A stretch of DNA of 64,000 nt from NCBI RefSeq assembly GCF_021261325.1, contig NZ_JAJSBI010000023.1, forward strand, positions 62,001 through 126,000. The letters run 5' to 3'. The first letter of the stretch is position 1; each line of letters opens with the position of its first letter. The notes beneath the pieces were generated by a model. The model ran no database searches and was not told where the DNA came from. It saw nothing but the letters and a program-made list of their open reading frames with translations. Positions 25,952 through 33,451 of the stretch are shown here, in pieces. Made by a program: the position numbers and the translations under genes. This DNA is from Streptomyces guryensis (GTDB lineage Bacteria > Actinomycetota > Actinomycetes > Streptomycetales > Streptomycetaceae).

Positions 25952-25963
25952 AAGCGGTCGCTT
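25952..25963. promoter_or_regulatory. Palindromic operator upstream of the MDR/acyl-CoA dehydrogenase operon
   Basis: The sequence AAGCG-GT-CGCTT is a perfect palindrome within actAAGCGGTCGCTTgcc, about 50 bases upstream of the operon start. Such AAGCGNNCGCTT boxes are familiar as sites for TetR-family regulators of acyl-CoA metabolism. The regulator is not encoded beside it. Assignment is inference. Confidence 0.55.
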
Positions 25964-25969
25964 GCCCAT

Positions 25970-26242
25970 CGGGAAACACCTCCCACGGAACAACACCGGT
26001 CGGGTGCTGTCGGCGACGTGGGCTGCGCCTCGGTGGCCGGTCTGCGGGACCGCCCTGCGCAGAGCATCCACGACTGACGCCCTCACCACACGCGGCGGCA
26101 GCACCGAGCCGTTGTACGACTACGACCGCGCCGCGAAGCGGTCCCATCAGCTCTTCGAGTGCGGCACGCGCGCGTGGGCGACGACGAGCCCGCCCATGCG
26201 CCGGACGGCACGAAGGTGACCTTCTCCCGCGGCAGCCCGAGT
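25970..26242. other. Non-coding stretch between operon promoter and Lrp gene
   Basis: Apart from the promoter of the dehydrogenase operon, I see no gene. Short open frames on both strands have no ribosome site or family likeness. Confidence 0.5.
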
Positions 26243-26740
26243 TCACCCGGGCAGCACGCCACGGCCGTCGCGGACCTCGAACACCAGCTGGGTCTCGGTC
26301 TGGCGCACCATCGGGTGGACGGTCACGTGCTCCAGGATGAGGTCTCGAAGCTCTTCCGGACTGGCCACGGCCACATGGAGAAGAAAGTCGTCGTCGCCGC
26401 CGACGTGCCAGACCGTCAGGGCTCCCGGCACCTTGACCAGTCGGTCATAGAGGTTACGGACGTGCTCGCGGCTGTGGCTGCCCAGGCGGACCTTGATGAT
26501 GGCGTGGATCGGGTGGCCGAGTGCGCCGAGATCCAGTCGGGCGTTGATCCCGGCGATGACTCCCGATTCCCGCAGCGCACGGACCCGGTATGCGCAGGTC
26601 GACTCGGCGACGCCCACCCGGGCCGCGAGCGCGGCGTTGGTCATCCGGCCGTCCTCCACGAGCGCGACGAGAATGGCCAGGTCGGTGCCGTCGAGAGCCG
26701 CCGGAGCGGGTTGTGTTTTCTTCAGCTGCTGGTCCGCCAT
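26243..26740 (-). CDS. Lrp/AsnC-family regulator
   Basis: A 165-residue regulator. The helix-turn-helix is at about residues 33-55 (MTNAALAARVGVAESTCAYRVRALRESGVI) and the C-terminal RAM ligand domain follows (LGHPIHAIIKVRLGSHSREHV, TVWHVGGDDDFLLHVAVAS). GAGGAGG lies 4 bases before the ATG. It diverges from the PLP enzyme gene with a 100-base gap that holds two inverted repeats, so it probably controls that enzyme in response to an amino acid, perhaps a sulfur amino acid (inferred). Confidence 0.92.
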   Translation of the reverse strand: MADQQLKKTQPAPAALDGTDLAILVALVEDGRMTNAALAARVGVAESTCAYRVRALRESGVIAGINARLDLGALGHPIHAIIKVRLGSHSREHVRNLYDRLVKVPGALTVWHVGGDDDFLLHVAVASPEELRDLILEHVTVHPMVRQTETQLVFEVRDGRGVLPG

Positions 26741-26751
26741 AAGGCCTCCTC

Positions 26752-26821
26752 TTGGTGAATCTGCACCAATATTGCGACCGAGGTCACGGCTTCCACAACA
26801 ACCCTTGCGACAGATTGTGGA
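26752..26821. promoter_or_regulatory. Two inverted repeats between the Lrp gene and the PLP enzyme gene
   Basis: TTGGTGAATCTGCACCAA (26752-26769) has perfect 6-base arms with a 6-base centre, a size typical of Lrp-type sites. TCCACAA (26792-26798) and TTGTGGA (26815-26821) form a second, wider pair with a 16-base centre. The first overlaps the ribosome-site side of the Lrp gene, the second lies just before the ATG at 26841, so both genes could be under control. Confidence 0.55.
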
Positions 26822-26840
26822 TCGCCTCACCCTCTGGGGC

Positions 26841-28052
26841 ATGACTTCGGCGTATCTGCAACTCGACTCCCTGGCCGTCCACGCCGGCCGTGAGGACCTG
26901 ACAGAGCTCGGCGTCCACGCGCTGCCCCTCGACCTGTCGTCGACCAACCCGCTGCCGAACATCGAGGCCGGCGGGCTGTCCTACGAGGCCATGGCGAGCG
27001 GAGGGACGCCGACCGCGGACGGCGGAGCCGTCTATGCGCGGCTCTGGAACCCGACCGTGGCACGGTTCGAGTCGGCGCTGGCCCAGATGGAACACGCCCA
27101 GGCCGCCGTGGCGTTCTCCTCGGGCATGGCGGCGATGACGGCGGCGATCCTGACGACCATGAAGGAGACCGGCCGCCGCCATGTCCTGGCCGTCCGCCCC
27201 CTCTACGGCGGAACCGACCACCTGCTGGCCTCGGGCCTCCTCGGTGCCGAGGTGAGCTACTGCTCGGCGCCGGACGTCGCCGCCGCCATCCGCCCGGACA
27301 CGGCGATGATCGTGCTGGAGACGCCCGCCAACCCAACCCTCGAACTGGTCGACATCCGTGCCGTCGTCGAGGCCGCCCAGGGCGTTCCGGTTCTCGTCGA
27401 CAACACGTTCGCGACGCCTGTCCTGCAGAATCCCGTCGACCTCGGTGCCGCGATGGTCCTGCACAGCGCCACCAAGTACCTGGGCGGGCACGGCGACGTC
27501 ATCGCCGGTGTGATCGCCTGCGGCCACGAGCAGGCAGCCGCGCTGCGCCGGGTCCGCGCGATCACCGGCGGCCTGCTCCACCCCTTGGGTGCCTATCTCC
27601 TGCACCGGGGACTCGCCACGCTTCCCGTTCGGATACGGGCCCAGCAGGCGAACGCCCAGCGCATCGCCGCATGGCTGACGACCCACCCGAGCGTCGCCCG
27701 CGTCCACTTCCCCGGGATCGAGGGGGACACGCAGGGGCTGCTCGGCCGGCAGCTGAGGGGCACCGGGGCGATGATCTCCATCGACCTCCGCGGCGGCTTC
27801 GACCAGGCCGTGCACGTCACCTCGACGGTCAGCCTGTTCACCCACGCGGTCTCCCTGGGCGGCGTCGACTCGCTGATCCAACACCCGGCGTCGCTGACGC
27901 ACCGGCCCGTCGCCCCGGACGCCCGCCCGGCCGCCGGCCTGGTCAGACTCTCCATCGGGCTGGAGGACGCCGAGGACCTGATGACCGATCTCGACCGGGC
28001 ACTCGCCACACACCGTCCGATTCAGGCACCGGCGGGCGTGTCCCACGTGTAA
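26841..28052 (+). CDS. PLP-dependent trans-sulfuration enzyme (cystathionine/methionine lyase type)
   Basis: A 403-residue enzyme of the Cys/Met metabolism PLP family. Seen are YARLWNPTVARFESALAQME, AVAFSSGMAAMTAAILT, the acidic VLVDNTFATPVLQNP that contacts PLP, and HSATKYLGGHGD with the Lys that forms the Schiff base. The final part VRLSIGLEDAEDLMTDLDRAL is also typical. It could be a cystathionine gamma-synthase, gamma-lyase or methionine gamma-lyase; motifs alone do not decide. The ATG at 26841 lies 100 bases from the divergent Lrp gene, and I see no good Shine-Dalgarno, so the mRNA might be leaderless. Confidence 0.9.
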   Translation: MTSAYLQLDSLAVHAGREDLTELGVHALPLDLSSTNPLPNIEAGGLSYEAMASGGTPTADGGAVYARLWNPTVARFESALAQMEHAQAAVAFSSGMAAMTAAILTTMKETGRRHVLAVRPLYGGTDHLLASGLLGAEVSYCSAPDVAAAIRPDTAMIVLETPANPTLELVDIRAVVEAAQGVPVLVDNTFATPVLQNPVDLGAAMVLHSATKYLGGHGDVIAGVIACGHEQAAALRRVRAITGGLLHPLGAYLLHRGLATLPVRIRAQQANAQRIAAWLTTHPSVARVHFPGIEGDTQGLLGRQLRGTGAMISIDLRGGFDQAVHVTSTVSLFTHAVSLGGVDSLIQHPASLTHRPVAPDARPAAGLVRLSIGLEDAEDLMTDLDRALATHRPIQAPAGVSHV

Positions 28053-28764
28053 ACCGCCCGGGCCAGACCCACCGGGAAACGCCTCTGGTGAGCCGTGGGC
28101 CTCGATGGGGCCTGCGACCCGCTCCAGCTCCTCGTCGGGGCATCCGGTCGGCGTCGGTCGGCGTCGAAATCATCGGCACCCGCCTCGACCACCCCGGAGG
28201 CCAGACCGCCCATGGGCATGGACGATCTGTCCCGTTCAGTCGTCGAAGGGCGGCTCCGGCACGGCGAGCGGGCGACCCGGGAGAACGGAACCAGATCCCC
28301 GCCCGCGGGCCCAGTTGAAACCGCACGGCTGCGCCGGACCGGGTTGCAGCGCGCCTCGTGGATCAGCGCCTTGGACGCCGGCTGCATCACCGCCGCGCTT
28401 TGGCCCCGCACCAGCCGGGGCCCGATCAGCATGCCGAAGGCGGGCGCGAAGCCGCAGGCCGCTGAGGCGGCCTGCGGCACGATGGCGTGCAGCCGTCCCT
28501 CACCCTCCCGGAGGGGCGCCCGCAGAGGCAGGTGACGCCACCGCCGAGGTCGTCGCCGATCGAGGAGCTTGGCGCGAGGGCCGCACCTATGGCGGAGCGC
28601 GGAGCGGAGCGGCGGGAGATGTGCGACATCGCCGACCTCAACTGTCGACGGACCGTAAACGTTTCAAGTCATGTGTGCAGGCCAGCTGATTCGGCCTCGC
28701 ACAACCGGGTGTCAACACCGCTGCCCGAACTGATCCATGCCGGGCGGGCCAGGAGATGCGCCGC
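28053..28764. other. 712-base non-coding stretch between convergent genes
   Basis: The PLP enzyme gene and the dehydratase gene end toward each other here. No frame has convincing coding features. On the complement, about 28380-28480 reads as a short hydrophobic stretch (GFAPAFGMLIGPRLV) that might be a relic of a transporter, but it is too short to name. A perfect 12-bp hairpin (28451-28478) and a palindrome AAACGTTT (28658-28665) are the only clear structures. Confidence 0.5.
28451..28478. terminator. Perfect 12-bp hairpin between convergent genes
   Basis: GCCGCAGGCCGC and GCGGCCTGCGGC are exact complements around a TGAG loop. It is about 400 bases past the PLP enzyme gene and about 290 bases past the dehydratase gene. 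It may act as a two-way terminator, though the distance from both genes is large. Confidence 0.4.
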
Positions 28765-30480
28765 TCAGTGCGACTCGCGCGTGACCTCCGAGCCGCTGGA
28801 ACCGACGAGGAAGTCCAGGTCGGCGCCCGTGTCGGCTTGGAGGACATGGTCGACGTAGAGCCGTTCCCAGCCGCGGCGGGGGTCGGCGAAGCCGGTGACG
28901 GTGGCCTTGTTCGGGGTTCGGCGGGCGAGTTCGTCGGCGGGTACGTCGACGTCGATGCGGCGGGCTTCGACGTCGAGGGAGACGACGTCCCCGGTACGCA
29001 CCAGCGCGAGGGGGCCGCCGGCCGCCGCCTCCGGCGCGACGTGCAGGACGACGGTGCCGTACGCGGTGCCGCTCATGCGGCCGTCGCAGACGCGGACCAT
29101 GTCGCGGACGCCCTGTTCGAGGAGCTTCTTCGGCAGGGGCATGTTGGACACCTCGGGCATGCCGGGGTAGCCCCTGGGGCCGCAGCCGCGCAGGACGAGG
29201 ACGCTGTCGGCGTCGACGTCGAGGTCCGGGTCGTCGATGCGGGCGTGGAAGTCCTCGATGGAGTCGAACACGACGGCGCGGCCCCGGTGCTGGAGCAGGT
29301 GCGGGGAGGCGGCGGCGGGTTTGATCAGCGCCCCGTCGGGGGCGAGGTTGCCGCGCAGGACGGCGATTCCGCCCTCGGCGACGAGTGGTTCGGCGCGGGG
29401 GCGGATGACGTCCGTGTCCCAGATCGGGGCGTCGTCGAGGAAGTCGGCCAGGGGTCTGCCGGTGACGGTCAGGGCGTGGGGGTCGAGCAGGTCGCGTACC
29501 TCGCGCAGCACGGCGAGCAGGCCGCCCGCGCGGTGGAAGTCCTCCATGAGGAAGCGGCCGGCCGGCTGGAGGTCGACGAGGACCGGTACGCGGGAGCCGA
29601 TGCGGTCGAAGTCGTCGAGGGTCAGGTCGACGCCGAGGCGGCCCGCGATGGCGAGGAGGTGGACCACCGCGTTGGTGGAGCCTCCGACTGCGGCGAGGGC
29701 GACGATCGCGTTGTGGAAGGACGCCTTGGTGAGGAAGGTTCCGGGCCGCCGGTCGGCGCCCACCATGTCCACCGCCAGTCGGCCGGTGCGGTGCGCGGCC
29801 TCCAGAAGTCGGCTGTCGGGGGCGGGAGTTCCGGCCGTGCCCGGCACGACTGTGCCCAGGGCCTCGGCCACCAGGGCCATCGTGGAGGCCGTGCCCATGG
29901 TGTTGCAGTGGCCGCGGCTGCGGATCATCGACGACTCGGAGCGGGTGAACTCCTCCTGGGAGAGCGTGCCGCCGCGGACCTCCTCCGAGAGCCGCCACAC
30001 GTCGGTCCCGCAGCCCAGCGGAGTGCCGCGGAAGGTTCCGGTGAGCATCGGGCCGCCGGGCACGACGACCGCGGGCAGGTCCACCGAGGCGGCGGCCATC
30101 AGCAGCGACGGGATCGTCTTGTCGCAGCCGCCCAGCAGGACGACGCCGTCGATGGGATTGGCCCGGAGCATCTCCTCCGTGGCCATCGCCGCCATGTTGC
30201 GCCACAGCATGGCCGTGGGACGCACGTTCGTCTCGCCCAGCGACACCACGGGCAGGTCCAGCGGGATGCCGCCGGCCTCGTACACGCCGTTGCGGACCGA
30301 GGCCGCCACCTCGTTCAGGTGGGCGTTGCAGGGGGTCAGATCGGATGCGGTGTTGGCGATGGCGATCTGCGGGCGGCCCGTGAAGGCGTCATCGGGAGCG
30401 CCCCGCCGCATCCAGGCCCGGTGGATGTAGGCGTTGCGGTCCTGCCCCTCGTACCACTGGGCGCTGCGGAGCGTCACCAT
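28765..30480 (-). CDS. IlvD/Edd-family dehydratase, probably for a sugar acid
   Basis: A 571-residue iron-sulfur dehydratase. Typical blocks are ANTASDLTPCNAHLNEVAASV (first Cys), LLGGCDKTIPSLLMAAASVDLPAVVVPGGPML (second Cys), RGHCNTMGTASTMALVAEALG (third Cys) and VGGSTNAVVHLLAIAGRLG. The branch resembles L-arabonate, D-xylonate and D-galactonate dehydratases rather than the valine-pathway enzyme, because neighbours are IclR, an FAH-family hydrolase and a sugar-type dehydrogenase. It would remove water from an aldonate to give a 2-keto-3-deoxy acid. It is divergent from the IclR gene, only 47 bases apart. AAGAGG lies before the ATG. Confidence 0.88.
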   Translation of the reverse strand: MVTLRSAQWYEGQDRNAYIHRAWMRRGAPDDAFTGRPQIAIANTASDLTPCNAHLNEVAASVRNGVYEAGGIPLDLPVVSLGETNVRPTAMLWRNMAAMATEEMLRANPIDGVVLLGGCDKTIPSLLMAAASVDLPAVVVPGGPMLTGTFRGTPLGCGTDVWRLSEEVRGGTLSQEEFTRSESSMIRSRGHCNTMGTASTMALVAEALGTVVPGTAGTPAPDSRLLEAAHRTGRLAVDMVGADRRPGTFLTKASFHNAIVALAAVGGSTNAVVHLLAIAGRLGVDLTLDDFDRIGSRVPVLVDLQPAGRFLMEDFHRAGGLLAVLREVRDLLDPHALTVTGRPLADFLDDAPIWDTDVIRPRAEPLVAEGGIAVLRGNLAPDGALIKPAAASPHLLQHRGRAVVFDSIEDFHARIDDPDLDVDADSVLVLRGCGPRGYPGMPEVSNMPLPKKLLEQGVRDMVRVCDGRMSGTAYGTVVLHVAPEAAAGGPLALVRTGDVVSLDVEARRIDVDVPADELARRTPNKATVTGFADPRRGWERLYVDHVLQADTGADLDFLVGSSGSEVTRESH

Positions 30481-30527
30481 GGAGCCTCTTCCAATAGTCG
30501 GTACGGCGCTCTAGAGTCCGGAACATC
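30481..30527. promoter_or_regulatory. Shared 47-base promoter gap, dehydratase/IclR
   Basis: Both start codons face away from this short gap, so both promoters and the regulator site must overlap here. TTCC (30489) and GGAA (30519) are distant half-sites, but no strong palindrome is clear. Confidence 0.4.
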
Positions 30528-31352
30528 ATGAAGCGTACGCAGATGTACGGGGGACCGACAGACCCCGGCACGGACGGCTCAACCGGCGCCGACAGCAGCC
30601 GGCTTGTGGGGTCGGACCGGGTGCTCGCCGTTCTCAAGGAGCTCGCCCGGTATCCCGAGGGCGTGGGGCTTGAGGAGTTGACCCGGGTGATCGGCAGTCC
30701 CAAGCCGACCGTGCACCGGGCGCTTGCGGCCCTGCGCCGGGCGGGTCTCGCCGGCCAGGACGCCCGGGGCCACTACGCGCTCGGGGACGAGTTCCTGCGG
30801 ATGGCCTTCGCCCACCACGAGGCCCGGCCCGATCACGTCCGCGTCCGCCCGGTCCTGGAAGCGCTGGCCCAGCGGTTCGGCGAGACCGCGCACTACGCGG
30901 TCCTCGACGGCCGTGAGGTCGTCTACCGCGCCAAGGTCGATCCGCCCAGCGGTGCCGTCCGGCTCAGCTCGACGGTGGGCGGCCGCAACCCGGCGCACGC
31001 CACCGGTGTCGGAAAGCTGCTGATGGCCCGGCACTTGGAGACCCTGCAGGGGGTCGAGGCCTGGATCGGTGACTCTCCCCTGGAGCGCCGCACCCCGCAG
31101 ACCCTGTGCACCGCCGAGGACCTGCACCACGACCTGCGGACCATACGCGAACGGGGCTACTCCCTCGACGACCAGGAGAACGAGCCGGGCGTCAACTGCC
31201 TTGCCCTGCCGGTGTACGCGACCTCGCCGCGGATGCCGTCCGGAGCCGTCAGTGTCAGTGCCCTGGCGTACCGGACGTCGCTCAGCACCCTGGTCGAGGC
31301 GGCCGGCGAGATCCGTGCCCTGCTCGGTCCCCTCGGCGAGCCCCACCACTGA
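30528..31352 (+). CDS. IclR-family regulator of the sugar-acid genes
   Basis: A 274-residue regulator. The winged helix at about residues 28-85 contains LVGSDRVLAVLKELARYPEG and IGSPKPTVHRALAALRRAGL. The ligand domain has ETAHYAVLDGREVVYRAKVD, HATGVGKLLMARHLETL, and VNCLALPVYATSPRMPSGAVSVSA with the expected Cys. It lies divergent from the dehydratase and just ahead of the hydrolase gene. IclR proteins bind an acid metabolite, so the inducer may be the aldonate or keto-acid of this pathway (inferred). The start at 30528 is an ATG; a second ATG lies five codons on. Confidence 0.92.
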   Translation: MKRTQMYGGPTDPGTDGSTGADSSRLVGSDRVLAVLKELARYPEGVGLEELTRVIGSPKPTVHRALAALRRAGLAGQDARGHYALGDEFLRMAFAHHEARPDHVRVRPVLEALAQRFGETAHYAVLDGREVVYRAKVDPPSGAVRLSSTVGGRNPAHATGVGKLLMARHLETLQGVEAWIGDSPLERRTPQTLCTAEDLHHDLRTIRERGYSLDDQENEPGVNCLALPVYATSPRMPSGAVSVSALAYRTSLSTLVEAAGEIRALLGPLGEPHH

Positions 31353-31406
31353 AGCCCCCCGTGCCCCTCTCCTCAATCCCCCGAACCCACCCTGGAGACT
31401 GACCTC

Positions 31407-32267
31407 GTGTACCTCATGCGCATCGGCGCCGCCGGCGCCGAAAAGCCCGTCGCCCGCATCGACGACGAGACCTACGTGGACCTCTCCGACGTCGTCACCG
31501 ACTTCGACGAGGCGTTCTTCGGCGCAGGCGGCCTCGACCGCGTCCGCCCTGTCGTGACGGAGCGGGCGGCGGCCGGGCAGGTGTCACGCTTCGCCGGGGA
31601 GCGGATCGGCGCGCCCGTCGCCCGCCCGCACCAGATCCTGTGCATCGGCCTCAACTACCGTGACCACGCGGCCGAGAGCGGTATGGCCGTGCCCGACGAG
31701 CCGATCCTGTTCACCAAGTCGCCCAACACCCTGGTCGGCCCGAACGACGACGTGCGGATCCCGCGCGGGTCCACCAGCACCGACTGGGAGGTGGAGCTCG
31801 GCATCGTCATCGGCCGGCGCACCGGCTACCTGGACTCGGTCGAGGAGGCCCGCGAGGCCATCGCCGGATACGTGGTCGTCAACGACGTGAGCGAGCGCGC
31901 CTTCCAGCTGGAGCGGGGCGGGCAGTGGGCCAAGGGCAAGTCCGCGGAGACCTTCAACCCCGCGGGCCCGTGGCTGGCCACCGCCGACGAGATCGAGGAC
32001 GTCCTCGCGCTCGACATGTGGCTGGACGTAAACGGGGTCCGCCGGCAGACCGGCAACACCAAGACGATGGTCTTCGACCCGTACTTCATCGTGCACTACC
32101 TCAGCCAGTTCCTCGTCCTCGAACCCGGCGACCTGATCAACACCGGCACCCCGCCCGGTGTCGGCATGGGCCTCACCCCACCCGTGTACCTCCAGCCGGG
32201 CGATGTCATGGAACTCGGCATCCAGCACCTGGGCACCCAGCGGCAGCACGTGCTCGGGCCCCGGTGA
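31407..32267 (+). CDS. Fumarylacetoacetate-hydrolase family protein
   Basis: A 286-residue enzyme with the FAH fold. ILCIGLNYRDHAAESG, DEPILFTKSPNTLVGPND and the metal site DWEVELGIVIGR (two Glu) with VVVNDVSERAFQ (Asp) are plain; FNPAGPWLATADEI and LINTGTPPGVGMG close the domain. In sugar pathways such enzymes split 2,4-diketo-3-deoxy sugar acids into pyruvate and a small acid, for example in the L-rhamnose and L-fucose hydrolase routes. The neighbours fit that role. GTG start with GGAG about 11 bases upstream. Its stop overlaps the dehydrogenase start (GTGA). Confidence 0.88.
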   Translation: MYLMRIGAAGAEKPVARIDDETYVDLSDVVTDFDEAFFGAGGLDRVRPVVTERAAAGQVSRFAGERIGAPVARPHQILCIGLNYRDHAAESGMAVPDEPILFTKSPNTLVGPNDDVRIPRGSTSTDWEVELGIVIGRRTGYLDSVEEAREAIAGYVVVNDVSERAFQLERGGQWAKGKSAETFNPAGPWLATADEIEDVLALDMWLDVNGVRRQTGNTKTMVFDPYFIVHYLSQFLVLEPGDLINTGTPPGVGMGLTPPVYLQPGDVMELGIQHLGTQRQHVLGPR

Positions 32268-33295
32268 GCACTCGCCTCATGCGCGCCTTCGTCCTCACGG
32301 GGCCGGGCAGGTACGCCGTGCAGGAGGTCCCCGCACCGGTGGCCGGCGCCGGCGAAGTCGTCGTCGACGTCGAGCGGGTCGGTGTGTGCGGCACCGACGT
32401 CGAGTTCTTCACCGGCGCGATGGCCTATCTCCACCAGGGCCACGCCGCCTACCCGATGCGGCTCGGTCATGAGTGGGCGGGGCGTGTGGCGGCGGTCGGC
32501 GACGGCGTCGACCGCGGCTGGCTCGGGCGGCGCGTCATGGGCGACACCATGCTGGGCTGCCGTGCGTGCCGCCGTTGCCTGCGCGGCCACCAGCACGTGT
32601 GCGAGAAGCGGCAGGAGGTCGGCGTGCGCGGCGACCGGCCGGGTGCCCTGGCCGGGCAACTCGCGGTCCCCGCCTCGTCGTTGCACGCGCTGCCCGACTC
32701 CGTCGACGCCGTGCTCGGGGCGCTGGTGGAGCCGGGCGGCAACGCCCTGCGCGCCGCACAGGCCGCCGCACCGCGCCCCGGGGACCGCGCTCTGGTCCTG
32801 GGACCGGGGACCATCGGACTGCTGGCCGCGATGTTCCTCCGTGCGGCCGGTGCCGAAGTCCACCTCATGGGCAATACCGACGGCTCCCTCGCCTTCGCCC
32901 GCGAGCTGGGCTTCGAGCACGTCTGGGCGGAGGAGTCCCTGCCGGACCTGCCGTTCGACGCGGTCGTCGACGCCTCGAACGCGGCCCATCTGCCGGACAG
33001 GGCCCTGGAGGCGGTCGAGCCCTCCGGACGGGTCGTGTACATAGGGCTGGCCGGCGAACCCAGCAGGATCGACACCCGCACGCTCGCCCTCAAGGACGTC
33101 ACCGCGGTGGGCATCCTGTCCGCCTCCCCCGGCCTCGACGCCGCCATCCGCGCGTACGCCGCCGGATCCGTCGACCCCAGGCCGCTCGTCGCCGCCACCG
33201 TGGGCCTCGACGACGCAGGCCCCGTACTCGCGGGCGAGCGCCCGCCCGCCGCCGGGCCCGGCCCCAAGATCCATGTGGATCCGCGTCTGGGCTGA
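32264..33295 (+). CDS. Zinc-dependent alcohol/sugar dehydrogenase
   Basis: A 343-residue MDR dehydrogenase. The catalytic zinc site is seen in VGVCGTDVEFF and RLGHEWAGRV, and the structural zinc site in GCRACRRCLRGHQHVC. The Rossmann motif is LVLGPGTIGLLAAMFL near residue 178. It would oxidise a hydroxyl group with NAD, possibly the 4-hydroxyl of a 2-keto-3-deoxy sugar acid, feeding the FAH-family hydrolase (inferred from order). I chose the GTG at 32264 for its overlap with the upstream stop; an ATG at 32279 is the alternative. The C-terminal 25 residues are low-complexity, proline rich. Confidence 0.88.
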   Translation: MSTRLMRAFVLTGPGRYAVQEVPAPVAGAGEVVVDVERVGVCGTDVEFFTGAMAYLHQGHAAYPMRLGHEWAGRVAAVGDGVDRGWLGRRVMGDTMLGCRACRRCLRGHQHVCEKRQEVGVRGDRPGALAGQLAVPASSLHALPDSVDAVLGALVEPGGNALRAAQAAAPRPGDRALVLGPGTIGLLAAMFLRAAGAEVHLMGNTDGSLAFARELGFEHVWAEESLPDLPFDAVVDASNAAHLPDRALEAVEPSGRVVYIGLAGEPSRIDTRTLALKDVTAVGILSASPGLDAAIRAYAAGSVDPRPLVAATVGLDDAGPVLAGERPPAAGPGPKIHVDPRLG

Positions 33296-33451
33296 ACCTG
33301 AGGCGCACAGACTGCCGTCGGCTTACGTCACGGCGGCGTCACCCGGGGCTTCCGCTCGCAAAAGACCCGGCCAAGAGCCCTGTCACGCTCCGGGGCGGCC
33401 GATACCCTGGACAGGAGCCATGAAGCGGGGGCGGGGCTTGGGGGCGGGGGC

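Noticed and set aside
25893..26246. Short frames between the MDR gene and the Lrp gene
   Set aside because: No ribosome site and no protein features; the region is the operon promoter.
28022..28480. 152-codon complement frame past the PLP enzyme gene
   Set aside because: Only a short piece looks membrane-like; no ribosome site, overlaps the end of a certain gene. Kept only as a possible relic in the gap entry.
28756..30531. 591-codon + strand frame across the dehydratase
   Set aside because: Antisense to the IlvD/Edd gene with its three Cys blocks.
31353..31406. Riboswitch before the FAH-family gene
   Set aside because: The gap is only 54 bases with no known aptamer pattern.
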